A DNA stretch of 64,000 nucleotides from Saliniramus sp050485405 (GCA_050485405.1 JBJHBI010000007.1:23996-87995); one strand, 5' to 3'; counted from the stretch's first letter, positions 1 to 8,923 are shown. Numbers and translations are program-made. The notes: generated by a model not told the origin, from the sequence alone.

Positions 1-543
1 ACCCGGCAGCGCGAGATTGTCGAGAACCCGTTGGCATTCGCGCAATTCGTCGAGCACGGCGCGCAACTGCCCGCGATCGAGCGCGGCACGACGGCCCGTG
101 GCGCGCGTCCCCATTTCGTGAGGCAGCGCCATGTCCTGGCTGTCCTCGTCGGTCGCGGTGCCGGCGAACCGGTCGGCCTCTTCGCCCGCATGCGCGGCGC
201 GCGCGGCATACCCACCGCCGGATGCCGCCGTCCCCTCCTCCGCATCGGCGGGACGGGCCTCGAGGGTGACCTCTCCGCGCCCGATCGCCTCGACGGCACG
301 CACGCCCTCGCTCTTGAGGATGCGCTGGACACCCTTGATCGTATAGCCTTCGGCATAGAGCAGGCGGCGGATGCCCTGCAGCAGGTCGACATCGCCCGGG
401 CGATAATAGCGGCGGCCACCGGCGCGCTTGAGCGGCTTGATCTGCGCGAATTTCGTCTCCCAGAACCGCAACACATGCTGCGGCAGGTCGAGTTCTTCGG
501 CTACTTCACTGATGGTGCGAAAAGCGTCCGGACTTTTTTCCAT
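1..543 (-). CDS. MerR-family transcriptional regulator (3' end outside window)
   Basis: DNA-binding regulator with an N-terminal MerR winged helix. The translation from the ATG at 543 reads MEKSPDAFRTISEVAEELDL, then QHVLRFWETKFAQIKPLKR and a GGRRYYRPGDV segment, the typical first 60 residues of the family. After about residue 85 the protein becomes a low-complexity Ala/Glu-rich region. The frame is open to base 1, so the C-terminus lies outside the window. It follows ihfA on the same strand, an arrangement common in Rhizobiales. Ligand and targets cannot be inferred; there is no Cys-rich metal-binding loop in the visible part. Confidence 0.85.
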   Translation of the reverse strand, partial: MEKSPDAFRTISEVAEELDLPQHVLRFWETKFAQIKPLKRAGGRRYYRPGDVDLLQGIRRLLYAEGYTIKGVQRILKSEGVRAVEAIGRGEVTLEARPADAEEGTAASGGGYAARAAHAGEEADRFAGTATDEDSQDMALPHEMGTRATGRRAALDRGQLRAVLDELRECQRVLDNLALPG

Positions 544-593
544 CGCGTTCGCCTACTCCCGGGTCGGACGCGCGGCGCGTCGCGAGGGCGCCG

Positions 594-905
594 TCATTCG
601 TCCTCGGTCTCGTCGCCGCCGTTGATCCGGGCCTTCATCACGTTGGAGGGCTTGAAGACCATGACGCGGCGCGGCTCGATCGGCACTTCGACGCCGGTCT
701 TGGGATTGCGCCCGATGCGCTCGCCCTTCTCGCGCACCACGAAGGAACCGAACGAGGACAGCTTGACCGTCTCCCCGCGCTCGAGCGTATCGCAGATCTC
801 GCCCAAGACGGATTCCACCAATTGCGCCGATTCTGTTCGCGAAAGCCCGACACGCTGATACACGGCTTCGGATAAATCGGCACGGGTCACGGTCTTGCCC
901 GCCAT
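594..905 (-). CDS. ihfA: Integration host factor subunit alpha
   Basis: Small nucleoid protein that pairs with IHF beta to bend DNA in recombination, replication and sigma54 promoters. The 103-residue protein starts MAGKTVTRADLSEAVYQRVG and carries the beta-arm signature FGSFVVREKGERIGRNPKTG followed by the conserved Pro of the intercalating loop region (NPKTGVEVPIEPRRVMVFKPS). The acidic tail GGDETEDE is typical of alphaproteobacterial IhfA. I chose the start at 905; an upstream in-frame ATG at 923 would add six residues. It is about 50 bp upstream of the MerR gene and probably cotranscribed with it. IhfA rather than IhfB is favoured by the N-terminus and by the MerR neighbour. Confidence 0.93.
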   Translation of the reverse strand: MAGKTVTRADLSEAVYQRVGLSRTESAQLVESVLGEICDTLERGETVKLSSFGSFVVREKGERIGRNPKTGVEVPIEPRRVMVFKPSNVMKARINGGDETEDE

Positions 906-1052
906 CGTCTCCCCCATTCGCAACGCTGGATGCCGGCCTTGTATACCAGCGCGACGACGCTATTCCCAAGAAGGAACGGAATCAACACGGGAATCGCATG
1001 ATTTGGGGCGAAGATGAGATGGAAGAGGGGTTCGGCGGGAATGGGGGGCAGG

Positions 1053-1742
1053 TCAGGGGGAGGAGTTGGCGCCTGCGACGATGTCTTCGAGAACACGTAT
1101 CGCCTCAATACGGGCAGTGTTCTCCAGGCCAACGTAATCCGGCTTTATCATCAGTCGGCTGACCACCGAATGTGCGAAGTCGGGATCCATCGCTCGCGCC
1201 ACATGGAGCGCACGGCGCGCCTCGACTGAGAAGTCCGTCAGTGCATTCTGGAGAACGCCCTCGCCGAGAAACCGCGACGCGGCTGCAATATCGAACAGGT
1301 CGCGCGGCTGAAGTGAAGCACCACGAAAGACGATCTTTTTTGCGATGATTTCCACCGCCATTTCCCGTGCCACCGTCCGTCCGTTGATTAAGGCGAGCTC
1401 GGTAGGCTTCTGTGTCAGTGGAGCACAACAGATAAAATCGATTTCGCCAATATCGTCATAGACGATTTTCAAGTGGCGGCGACCGTCCGTCTCGTAGCTG
1501 CTCGGACTGGGCGTCAACCCGACATCCTGAGCCTCTGGAGATAAGTAGGGCAAATATTGAGGATCACTGAGAAACAGATCGATGTCATGGCTTTCCCGGT
1601 GATCGATCTGCAGCATGAGTGCCGTACCGCCACCGAACGACCAGTCGAACAGACCCAAACCGTTACGATTCACCTGATCGATGATAGCGATTGCATAGTC
1701 GAACAGCTCAGGCCAACGGCTTGGAACGAACGCCTCACTCAC
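1053..1742 (-). CDS. AbiEii/AbiGii-type nucleotidyltransferase toxin-like protein
   Basis: A 229-residue protein of the AbiEii nucleotidyltransferase fold (PF08843-like). Family hallmarks are the FGGGTALML motif near residue 36 and HDIDLFL near residue 52, giving the paired metal-binding aspartates, plus a downstream KIVFRGASLQPRDLFDIAAA segment that matches the conserved Lys/Arg-Asp region. In AbiE systems such proteins are the toxin of a bicistronic, often type IV, toxin-antitoxin pair active in phage defence. The start is a GTG that overlaps the stop of the upstream small gene by four bases (GTGA), implying translational coupling. Its G+C content looks lower than that of neighbouring housekeeping genes, in keeping with acquisition. 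The toxin role is inferred from family and arrangement; a nontoxic nucleotidyltransferase is possible. Confidence 0.8.
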   Translation of the reverse strand: MSEAFVPSRWPELFDYAIAIIDQVNRNGLGLFDWSFGGGTALMLQIDHRESHDIDLFLSDPQYLPYLSPEAQDVGLTPSPSSYETDGRRHLKIVYDDIGEIDFICCAPLTQKPTELALINGRTVAREMAVEIIAKKIVFRGASLQPRDLFDIAAASRFLGEGVLQNALTDFSVEARRALHVARAMDPDFAHSVVSRLMIKPDYVGLENTARIEAIRVLEDIVAGANSSP

Positions 1743-2035
1743 GCGGCTAGAGCGAGCTTGTAGCCCGCCTTGATCGAGTATGCACTGGCGACCAGACGCG
1801 CTTTCTCGGGATCGACTCCCATCTGCTCTATGAAGTCTCGTTGCAGATGCGGCGCGACGTCCGAAAAAAAAGCAAAAGCCGCGCAGTCATGTATCCGCGC
1901 ACTTTCTGGGTCGGCGATTCTCCGAGCCAGCTCGTCGGGTGTGACTGGATTGGCGTAGGAGGCATTCACCGTTGCCATGACGATTGATACAACCGGGCGC
2001 ATGCTGTCGGGTTCCGATCTCATCGTTCTACACAA
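1739..2035 (-). CDS. Small protein coupled to the AbiEii-like nucleotidyltransferase (candidate antitoxin)
   Basis: Up to 98 residues; I do not recognise the family. The C-terminal 75 residues (ANPVTPDELARRIADPES through the end) look alpha-helical with no obvious helix-turn-helix, unlike the 200-280 residue winged-helix AbiEi antitoxins. The start is uncertain. A TTG at 2035 has a good GGGGGAG ribosome site nine bases upstream; in-frame ATGs at 2023, 2002 and 1978 would give shorter products with poorer sites. Its TGA overlaps the GTG start of the nucleotidyltransferase, the classic antitoxin-first order of toxin-antitoxin operons. Antitoxin function is inferred from position only. Confidence 0.65.
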   Translation of the reverse strand: MCRTMRSEPDSMRPVVSIVMATVNASYANPVTPDELARRIADPESARIHDCAAFAFFSDVAPHLQRDFIEQMGVDPEKARLVASAYSIKAGYKLALAA

Positions 2036-2146
2036 TATGCCCCGCTCCCCCGTAAATCAACATCTCCCCAACCTTGCCCCCGCAGCCGAAAACCCCGATA
2101 ACCGGGCGGCGGGGCGTTGCGGGCGGGCGTTCCGGCGGGAGGGATC

Positions 2147-3076
2147 ATGCAGATTGCGGAGGATCAGAGGGCGGCTTTGGCCGCATTGCTCGAATTCTAT
2201 GCCGCAGCCGGCATCGATGCCGCGCTGGAAGAGACCGCGATCGACCGCTTCGCCGAGGAGCGGGAGAAGCGTGCACGCGATTCCGAGCGCCGTGCCGCCG
2301 AGATCGATGCCCGCGCCCGCGCCGCCGACAGCGTGCGCGCCCCCTCCCGCGAAGCCGCGCCGGCTCCGGCCCGTGCGGCGCCCGGCGCGCCCGTCAGCCT
2401 TGATCCTCAGGAAGCCGTCGCCGGCGCGCAGGCGCTCGCAGCCTCCGCGACCGATCTCGCCATGCTCCAGGAGAATCTCGCCGGTTTCGACGGCTGCGCC
2501 CTCAAGCTCTCCGCGAAATCGCTGGTCTTCGCCGACGGCACTCCCGGATCGCGGGTCATGATCGTCGGCGAGGCGCCGGGATCGGAGGAGGACCGGCAGG
2601 GCAAGCCCTTCGTCGGGCGTTCGGGGCAGTTGCTCGACCGCATGCTCGCGGCGATCGGGCTCGACCGGTCGAGCGTCTATATCGGCAACGTCATCCCCTG
2701 GCGCCCGCCCGGCAACCGCACCCCGACGCCGCAGGAAGTCGCGGCCTGCATGCCCTTCATCCGCCGCCAGATCGAACTCGCAGACCCGGATTTCCTGATC
2801 TGCCTCGGCGCCCCTTCGGCGCAGGCGCTGATGGAGATCAATACCGGCATCCTCAAGGCGCGCGGGCGCTGGCAGGATTACGACACCGGCAAGCGCGTGA
2901 TCCGCGCCATGGCGACCCTGCACCCGGCCTATCTGCTGCGACAGCCCTCGCAGAAACGCCTCGCCTGGCGCGACCTGCGCGCGCTGCGCCGCGCCCTCGA
3001 CGAGAGCGCGGTCGGCAATACGGGAGCAGGCGAAGCGTCGCCGCCCGTCAGTCCAGGAAGCGATTCGGGCGGATGA
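2147..3076 (+). CDS. Uracil-DNA glycosylase, family 4-like
   Basis: Base-excision repair enzyme that removes uracil from DNA. The 309-residue protein has a roughly 100-residue charged, Ala-rich N-terminal extension and then the UDG core: GEAPGSEEDRQGKPFVGRSG (motif 1), YIGNVIPWRPPGNRTP, and LHPAYLLRQPSQKR (motif 2 with the catalytic-loop His-Pro). Family 4 enzymes carry a [4Fe-4S] cluster; here a Cys is present in FDGCALK, QEVAACMPF and FLICLG, but the first Cys of the usual CxxC pair is not seen. The start at 2147 has a GGGAGGGATC ribosome site and is preferred over a longer upstream frame. The 3' end overlaps the convergent cupin gene by 29 bp. Confidence 0.85.
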   Translation: MQIAEDQRAALAALLEFYAAAGIDAALEETAIDRFAEEREKRARDSERRAAEIDARARAADSVRAPSREAAPAPARAAPGAPVSLDPQEAVAGAQALAASATDLAMLQENLAGFDGCALKLSAKSLVFADGTPGSRVMIVGEAPGSEEDRQGKPFVGRSGQLLDRMLAAIGLDRSSVYIGNVIPWRPPGNRTPTPQEVAACMPFIRRQIELADPDFLICLGAPSAQALMEINTGILKARGRWQDYDTGKRVIRAMATLHPAYLLRQPSQKRLAWRDLRALRRALDESAVGNTGAGEASPPVSPGSDSGG

Positions 3077-3422
3077 AGACGGCGAGGATCAGCGCGCCGT
3101 TCGGCGAGACCACCTCATGCGTCGATCCCGCCGGGCGCCAGACGAAATTCCCCGCCGTGGCTTCGCCTTCGTCATCCTTCAGGCTGCCCTCGAAGACGTA
3201 GGTCTGTTCGATCTCGACATGCTCGTGCATGGGCAGGCGCGAGCCGGGCGCCCAGCGCATCAGGGCCGTGTAGAGCCCGCGCTCCTTGTCCTCCATCAGG
3301 ATCTTCTGCTCGATCCCGGGAAAGCGCGTCGGCGTCCAGGGCAGACCCGCGATATCGACATAACGCGAATCCTTCTCGCCGAGCTTCTCCTGCCCGGGCA
3401 GGTTCGGGGTGACTGCGGTCAT
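3048..3422 (-). CDS. Cupin-domain protein (ChrR-like)
   Basis: A 124-residue single-domain cupin. The metal-binding pattern is visible as LPMHEHVEIEQTYVFEGS (two His and a Glu) and later AGSTHEVVSPNG. Such proteins resemble the cupin half of ChrR/anti-sigma factors or small dioxygenase-like enzymes, but no zinc-binding anti-sigma domain is attached here. An AGGAAACC ribosome site lies just before the ATG at 3422. The gene stands alone and converges with the uracil-DNA glycosylase. Substrate unknown. Confidence 0.8.
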   Translation of the reverse strand: MTAVTPNLPGQEKLGEKDSRYVDIAGLPWTPTRFPGIEQKILMEDKERGLYTALMRWAPGSRLPMHEHVEIEQTYVFEGSLKDDEGEATAGNFVWRPAGSTHEVVSPNGALILAVFIRPNRFLD

Positions 3423-3558
3423 GGTTTCCTCCCGTCATTTTCTTTGCGTTGACGTAGAGGCAAAGACTGGCACAGCCGCCCCTGCACGTCGACGCGCATC
3501 CGCATTCGCTCGGGCTCAGGCTTTCGGGTTCCGCATGCGAAGAATGCCGAGGGCGGTC

Positions 3559-4773
3559 TTACTCCTCACCCCCCAACACCCGATCCGTATCCGTCCCCAG
3601 AACCGGCGCCGGGAGCGCGCCGGCGCGGGGGCCTTCGTCGTCGTGATTGGAGAAGCGCAGGGGGGAGGCCGGGGTCAGGACCGGGCCGATGCCGGGGTGA
3701 TCGATGCGCGAGAATAGCGGATTGCGCGTGCTCGCCCGCCAATCCTGCGCGAGCATCTGCCCGACATCGCGGAACGGGCTCCAGCACACCGCCGTGCCTT
3801 CGAAAGCCGCGGTGATCTCGTCGAGCATGCGCGCGCTCGTCCATTCCCCCATCAGCGCGGCGATGGCGTGGCGGATGCGGTAGCGCTCTTCTTCGACGGT
3901 GAGATCGGCCTCGAAGGCGGTCGCGAGCGCCTGCATGCGCGCCTCGAGACCCATCACCTCGATCAGCGCCTGCCATTGCTTGCCGGTCACCGCGACGAGC
4001 ATGATGCGGGCGCCGTCGCTCGTGGGGAAATCCGTGCCGAACGTGCCGTAGATCCAGTTTCCGTCGCGCGCACGGGGACCGCCGGTGAGTTCGGCCTCGG
4101 CGAGGATGCCGACATTCGCCATCGCCGCCATGGCGACGTCGGAGAGGCTCAGCTTCACATGCTGGCCGCGCCCGGTGAGACGGCGCTCGCGCTCGGCGGC
4201 GAGCAGGCCCATCGCGATGGTCTTGCCGCAGATCACGTCCCAGAAGGGCATGGCATTGTTGACGGGGCCGGCGACGCCCTGCGGCCCGGTCATCATGGCG
4301 ACGCCGCAGGCAGCATTCACCGTGTAGTCGATCGCCGTGGCGCCATCAGGGCTGCCGTCGAGGCTGATGACGATCACGTCCGGGCGGCGCGCGGAGAGCG
4401 CCTCGAAGGTGAGTTCCTTCTTCAAGGGCAGGTTGGTGACGAAAATGCCGTTGCCCTCGCCCGGCGCACAGATCAGTTCGGCGGCGCGCGCGCGATCCTC
4501 CGCGCGGCGCAGATCGAGGGTGACCGAGCGCTTGCCGCGATTGAGGAAGCTCCAGTAGAGGCTCGCCCCGCCCGGCGCGTGCGGATAGCGCCGGTAATCG
4601 AGCCCGCCCTCCGGCGCGTCGAGACGGATCACCTCGGCACCGAGTTGCGCGAGGCTCATGGTGGAGAGCGGGGCGGCGATGAAGGCGGTCGATTCGACGA
4701 TCCGCAAGCCCGCGAGGGGGCCCTTCACGCCGCCCTGCCCTGCTGCGTTCTCCTGATGCTCCGTTCCCGCCAT
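3559..4773 (-). CDS. CaiB/BaiF-family CoA transferase
   Basis: Type III CoA transferase that moves CoA between carboxylic acids. The 404-residue product opens with LAGLRIVESTAFIAAPLST and LAQLGAEVIRLDAPEGGLDY, the family N-terminal Rossmann-like segment, followed by GKRSVTLDLR and a C-terminal hot-dog-like domain ending near RIDHPGIGPVLTPASPL. The family normally uses an Asp as acyl-CoA nucleophile; I could not assign it with certainty. The start ATG at 4773 is preceded by GGAGGGCAG. It is divergent from the methylsuccinyl-CoA dehydrogenase gene across a 227-bp gap, so a link to dicarboxyl-CoA metabolism is possible. Substrate is not predictable from sequence alone. Confidence 0.88.
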   Translation of the reverse strand: MAGTEHQENAAGQGGVKGPLAGLRIVESTAFIAAPLSTMSLAQLGAEVIRLDAPEGGLDYRRYPHAPGGASLYWSFLNRGKRSVTLDLRRAEDRARAAELICAPGEGNGIFVTNLPLKKELTFEALSARRPDVIVISLDGSPDGATAIDYTVNAACGVAMMTGPQGVAGPVNNAMPFWDVICGKTIAMGLLAAERERRLTGRGQHVKLSLSDVAMAAMANVGILAEAELTGGPRARDGNWIYGTFGTDFPTSDGARIMLVAVTGKQWQALIEVMGLEARMQALATAFEADLTVEEERYRIRHAIAALMGEWTSARMLDEITAAFEGTAVCWSPFRDVGQMLAQDWRASTRNPLFSRIDHPGIGPVLTPASPLRFSNHDDEGPRAGALPAPVLGTDTDRVLGGEE

Positions 4774-5000
4774 GAACTGCCCTCCACTATCCCGATCGGC
4801 CGCAAAGCCGGCCATTGCCGCAACGGCAGGCGCCAGCGATAGCGCCGATCGCCCCGCGCCGCAAACCCCGACCACCGGATCGCATCCACACAGCCGGGAC
4901 TGCGCGATCGGCACTGGCCTCGCGCCCGCGCGAGCGTTAAATCACATCGAAAGAACGTATACGAGCCGGATCGCCGGCGACGATCGGCACAGGAGAGACC

Positions 5001-6683
5001 ATGTCCACCGCCCATGATGACGCCGACGCATCCGCAATTGCTCAGGCTTTCCCGGAGCTTCTGGAGACGGCGGCTGCGGATCTCGAAAAGCTGCTAGATG
5101 CCGCCCGCGAGAAACTGCGCCCGCGCATCCTCGTCGACGGGCGTGTCGATGCGGCGCGGCTCGATGCCGAGCAGCATGCCGCCCACGGGCTCGCCTGGCT
5201 CGCCACCTATGTGCAGGCGGTCGCGGAATCCGCGCGCTACGCCGCGCGTCTGAGCGCTGAGGGGCGTTTCGGCGCGATTGAGGAGATGCTGGTGCGCATC
5301 GGTGCCGGCGAATATTGCGCTCAGGCGCTGACCGGCATTCCGATGAGCCAGGGCGAGATCGTCCGGCTTTCCGCCTTCGGTTTCGACCATGGCGAGATCG
5401 CGCAATTCTACACGCCCGCGATCGCCGCCCTGATCGACGAGGGCAACACGGTCGAGAACCGCGCCCGTCTGATCGATCTGATGCGCCAATCCTCCGGCAT
5501 GCTGGTTCAGGGCGATCCGGGTCTCGACGAGACGCTGGAGGCGATCCGAGCCGAGATGCATCGCTTTTCGCAGGCCGAGATCCTGCCCCATGCGCATCAT
5601 TGGCACGAAGCGAACGCCTATATCCCGATGGAGGTGATCGGGCAGATGGCCGAGCTCGGCGTGTTCGGCCTGACCATCCCCGAGGAATTCGGCGGGATGG
5701 GGCTCTCGAAGGTCTCGATGTGCGTCGTCTCGGAGGAATTGTCGCGCGGTTATATCGGGGTCGGATCGCTCGGCACGCGCTCGGAGATCGCGGCGGAGCT
5801 GATCCAGGGCGGCGGCACGCCCGAGCAGAAGGCGCGCTTCCTGCCCGCCATCGCGGCCGGCGAGATCATCCCCACCGCCGTCTTCACCGAGCCCGATACC
5901 GGCTCGGATCTCGCCTCGCTCAAGACCCGCGCCGTGCGCGAGGGCGATGTCTGGAAGGTCTATGGCAACAAAACCTGGATTACCCATCCGGTACGCGCCG
6001 ATCTGATGACCATGCTCGTGCGCACGCGCCCCGAGGAGCCCGGCCATCGCGGGCTCTCGATCCTGCTCGGCGAGAAGCCGCGTGGCAGCGACGAGGAGCC
6101 CTTCCCCGTCGCGGGATTGTCCGGCGGCGAGATCGAGGTCCTCGGCTATCGCGGCATGAAGGAATACGAATTGTCCTTCGACGGATTCGAGGTCGCAGCC
6201 GACAACCTGCTCGGCAATGTCGAGGGCGAGGGTTTCAAGCAGCTGATGCAGACCTTCGAATCGGCGCGAATCCAGACGGCGGCGCGGGCGGTGGGCGTGG
6301 CGCAATCGGCGCTCGATCTCGGCCTGCAATACGCGCAGGAGCGCATCCAGTTCGGCAAGCCGCTGATCGCCTTCCCGCGCGTTTCCGACAAGCTCGCCAT
6401 GATGGCCGCCGAAATTCATCTCGCGCGGCAGATCACCTATTACTCCGCCCGCGAGAAGGATGCCGGCAAGCGATGCGATCTGGAGGCGGGCATGGCCAAG
6501 CTGCTCGCCGCGCGCGTCGCCTGGGCGGCTGCCGACAACGCGCTCCAGATCCATGGCGGCAACGGTTTCGCGCTGGAATATCCGATCAGCCGGGTTCTGT
6601 GCGATGCGCGCATTCTCTCGATTTTCGAGGGCGCCGCCGAGATTCAGGCGCAGGTGATCGCCCGGCGCCTGATTGCGCCGTGA
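5001..6683 (+). CDS. mcd: Methylsuccinyl-CoA dehydrogenase (ethylmalonyl-CoA pathway)
   Basis: FAD enzyme that oxidises (2S)-methylsuccinyl-CoA to mesaconyl-CoA in the ethylmalonyl-CoA pathway, which replaces the glyoxylate shunt in acetyl-CoA assimilation. At 560 residues it is longer than the usual 380-residue acyl-CoA dehydrogenases, and it has the characteristic Mcd N-terminal extension (HAAHGLAWLATYVQAVAES, then GIPMSQGEIVR). The dehydrogenase core follows, with FTEPDTGSDLASLKTRA, YGNKTWITHPVRADLMT and the C-terminal LQIHGGNGFALEYPISR. The start at 5001 has AGGAGAGACC upstream. The assignment over a generic acyl-CoA dehydrogenase rests on length and the N-terminal region. Confidence 0.88.
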   Translation: MSTAHDDADASAIAQAFPELLETAAADLEKLLDAAREKLRPRILVDGRVDAARLDAEQHAAHGLAWLATYVQAVAESARYAARLSAEGRFGAIEEMLVRIGAGEYCAQALTGIPMSQGEIVRLSAFGFDHGEIAQFYTPAIAALIDEGNTVENRARLIDLMRQSSGMLVQGDPGLDETLEAIRAEMHRFSQAEILPHAHHWHEANAYIPMEVIGQMAELGVFGLTIPEEFGGMGLSKVSMCVVSEELSRGYIGVGSLGTRSEIAAELIQGGGTPEQKARFLPAIAAGEIIPTAVFTEPDTGSDLASLKTRAVREGDVWKVYGNKTWITHPVRADLMTMLVRTRPEEPGHRGLSILLGEKPRGSDEEPFPVAGLSGGEIEVLGYRGMKEYELSFDGFEVAADNLLGNVEGEGFKQLMQTFESARIQTAARAVGVAQSALDLGLQYAQERIQFGKPLIAFPRVSDKLAMMAAEIHLARQITYYSAREKDAGKRCDLEAGMAKLLAARVAWAAADNALQIHGGNGFALEYPISRVLCDARILSIFEGAAEIQAQVIARRLIAP

Positions 6684-6750
6684 CGGCCTGACCACTACCC
6701 TCCCGAGCGGGCCGCCCGGCCCGTTCGACGATCCCGGAAGGCGTATTTCC

Positions 6751-7632
6751 TTGCAGACGGCATATTCCGCATCGCCCGCGCGCAACCAGAGCGGCATCGC
6801 GCTGATGTGCATCGGGGTAGCCTTTCTCACCGTCAACGACGCCATCGCCAAGACGCTGACCGAGACCTATTCGCCGCTGCAGATCCTCTTCCTGCGCAAC
6901 ATCATCGCCCTGCCCTTCGCGTTCCTGATCGCCCTGCGGATGGGCGGTACCGGGGCTTTGCGCTCCTACCGCCCGGTGACGCATCTATTGCGCGGCATTC
7001 TCTGGGTCGCGGGGACGTTCCTCTTCTTCACGAGCCTGCGCTACCTCCAACTCGCCGAGGCGACCGCGCTGATCTTCGTGGCGCCGTTCTTCATCATCGC
7101 GCTCTCGGCGGCCTTTCTGGGCGAGCGGGTCGGCTGGCGGCGCTGGAGTGCGGTGATCGCGGGTTTCGCCGGCGTGCTGATCGTGGTGCGGCCCGGCGGC
7201 GCGACCTTCCAGCTCGCCTCGCTGCTCCCCGTCGCCACCGCCTTCGTCTATGCCCTGATGATGCTCGGCGCCCGCTTCGTCGACAGCCGCGAGAGCGTCT
7301 GGACGCTGCTGCTCTACCTCACCGGCACGAGCGCGCTGCTGAGCGCCTTCCTCGTCCCCTTCGTCTGGGTCCCGGTTCAGGCGGAGCATCTGTGGCTCTT
7401 CGTAGCGATCGCGCTCTGCGGCACGGCGGGGATCACCATGATGACGCAGGCCTTCCGCCTCGCCCCGGCCTCGGTCGTCGCGCCGCTCGACTATACTGCC
7501 ATGATCTGGGCCACCGCGCTCGGCTGGCTGATCTGGAGCGAGATGCCCGACAGCGTGACCTTCATCGGCGCCGCGATCATCATCGCGAGCGGCGTCTGGG
7601 TCATACTGCGGGAGCGCAGGCGGGCCGGCTGA
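6751..7632 (+). CDS. EamA-family (drug/metabolite transporter) permease
   Basis: Inner-membrane permease of about 293 residues with ten predicted hydrophobic helices in two EamA repeats. The first repeat has LTVNDAIAKTLTETYSPLQI followed by LRNIIALPFAFL; the second ends AIIIASGVWVILRERRR. The TTG at 6751 is my preferred start because GGAAGG lies about ten bases upstream; a further upstream TTG would overlap the dehydrogenase stop. It lies 67 bp after mcd and could be cotranscribed. Substrate unknown; members export amino acids or metabolites. Confidence 0.82.
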   Translation: MQTAYSASPARNQSGIALMCIGVAFLTVNDAIAKTLTETYSPLQILFLRNIIALPFAFLIALRMGGTGALRSYRPVTHLLRGILWVAGTFLFFTSLRYLQLAEATALIFVAPFFIIALSAAFLGERVGWRRWSAVIAGFAGVLIVVRPGGATFQLASLLPVATAFVYALMMLGARFVDSRESVWTLLLYLTGTSALLSAFLVPFVWVPVQAEHLWLFVAIALCGTAGITMMTQAFRLAPASVVAPLDYTAMIWATALGWLIWSEMPDSVTFIGAAIIIASGVWVILRERRRAG

Positions 7633-7780
7633 GGGGAACCGCGAGGCGGGTGCGGTACGCATCCGCGCTTGGCCGGAAACCGGATTGCCAAGGTCACGAT
7701 GAAGGGCCACCCTGTCGCGAACCTTCCGCCCGCGGCAAATCTTCCGCCCACGAAGTCGACAAACGAGGATTTCCGGTTCC

Positions 7781-8803
7781 ATGCAAGACGCCATCCGCAT
7801 TCCCTTCGACACCCTCGTCTCCCGCCTCGCCGCCATTCTCGAGGCGAATGGCTGCGCGCCCTGGGTGGCTCGGGTGATCGCGCTCAATTGTGCGAGCGCG
7901 CAGCGCGACGGCGCCCATAGCCACGGCGTGTTCCGGATGAAGGGCTATGTCTCCACGCTCAATGCGGGCGGCTGGGTGGATGGCCGGGCCGAGCCGCTGC
8001 TCGAAGATGTGGCACCCGGCTTCCTGCGTGTAGACGGCATGAACGGCTTCACCATCTGCGCCCTCGACCGCGCCCGCGACGCGGCGCTCGCCAAGGCGAA
8101 GGCGAATGGCTGCGCCGTGCTCGCGATCCGCAATTCGCATCATCTGGGGGCGCTCTCGCTCGATGTCGAACCCTTTGCGGATGAGGGGCTGATCGCGCTC
8201 TCCTTCATCAATTCCATGGCCTCGGTCGTGCCCCATGGCGGCACCAAGCCGGCACTGGGCACCAATCCGATCGCCTTCGCCACGCCCCGCCGCGATGCCC
8301 GTCCGCTCGTCTTCGACATGGCGACCTCGGTGATGGCCCATGGCGACGTCCAGCTCGCCGCGCGCGAGGGCCGCATTCTCGATGCGCCCGTCGGCGTCGA
8401 TCGCGACGGCAAACCCACCAACGATCCCAAGGCCGTGCTCGATGGCGGCGCGCTGATGGCCTTCGGCGGTCACAAAGGGGCGGCGCTGGCGGTGATGGTG
8501 GAGGTTTTGTGCGGCGCGCTCGTCGGCGGCAAGTTCTCGCGCGAGGTCGATCTCAAGCAGCATCCCGGCGCCCACACGCCCCATACCGGCCAGTCCTTCA
8601 TCCTGATAGACCCGCAGGCCGGTCGCGGCGCCCTGCCCCCCTTCGCCGACCGGGTGGAGGATCTCATCGGATATCTCACCGATGCCGGCCAGTCCCGCCT
8701 CCCCGGCGATCGCCGCCACACCGCCCGCGATGAATCCATGACGCAGGGCGTACCCGTCGCCGCCGAGATGGTGGCGATGCTGGAGGAGATGGAGCGGGGA
8801 TGA
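7781..8803 (+). CDS. Malate/L-lactate dehydrogenase-family (Ldh_2) oxidoreductase
   Basis: NAD(P)-dependent reductase of the Ldh_2 family, 340 residues. Family motifs are AQRDGAHSHGVFRMKGYV near residue 45, ILAIRNSHHLGALS-like around residue 115, HGGTKPALGTNPIAFATP, and the C-terminal SRLPGDRRH. This family includes malate, lactate, ureidoglycolate and delta1-piperideine-2-carboxylate/pyrroline-2-carboxylate reductases. The HSHGVFR segment resembles the DpkA/LhpI subgroup, so an imino acid reductase is a fair guess. The start ATG at 7781 is isolated 148 bp after the EamA gene. Confidence 0.85.
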   Translation: MQDAIRIPFDTLVSRLAAILEANGCAPWVARVIALNCASAQRDGAHSHGVFRMKGYVSTLNAGGWVDGRAEPLLEDVAPGFLRVDGMNGFTICALDRARDAALAKAKANGCAVLAIRNSHHLGALSLDVEPFADEGLIALSFINSMASVVPHGGTKPALGTNPIAFATPRRDARPLVFDMATSVMAHGDVQLAAREGRILDAPVGVDRDGKPTNDPKAVLDGGALMAFGGHKGAALAVMVEVLCGALVGGKFSREVDLKQHPGAHTPHTGQSFILIDPQAGRGALPPFADRVEDLIGYLTDAGQSRLPGDRRHTARDESMTQGVPVAAEMVAMLEEMERG

Positions 8804-8923
8804 TTTCTCAGTGATTTGCAGAGAATTGGAATACTCGCTTAAGACGTTTCGCAAAGTTTCGCAGCTAGCGTGAGCGTCATGGATCGCCCTGGCCGTCAGG
8901 GCGACTTTCGAGCAATCCCGATC

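Noticed and set aside
3423..3558. Possible tRNA or small RNA in the gap after the cupin gene
   Set aside because: No cloverleaf could be folded by eye; GGGTTCC alone is not enough.
5094..6851. 585-codon open frame antisense to the methylsuccinyl-CoA dehydrogenase
   Set aside because: GC-rich third-position shadow; composition is Arg/Gly/Ala/His-rich, with no motifs, and the sense strand is a clear enzyme.
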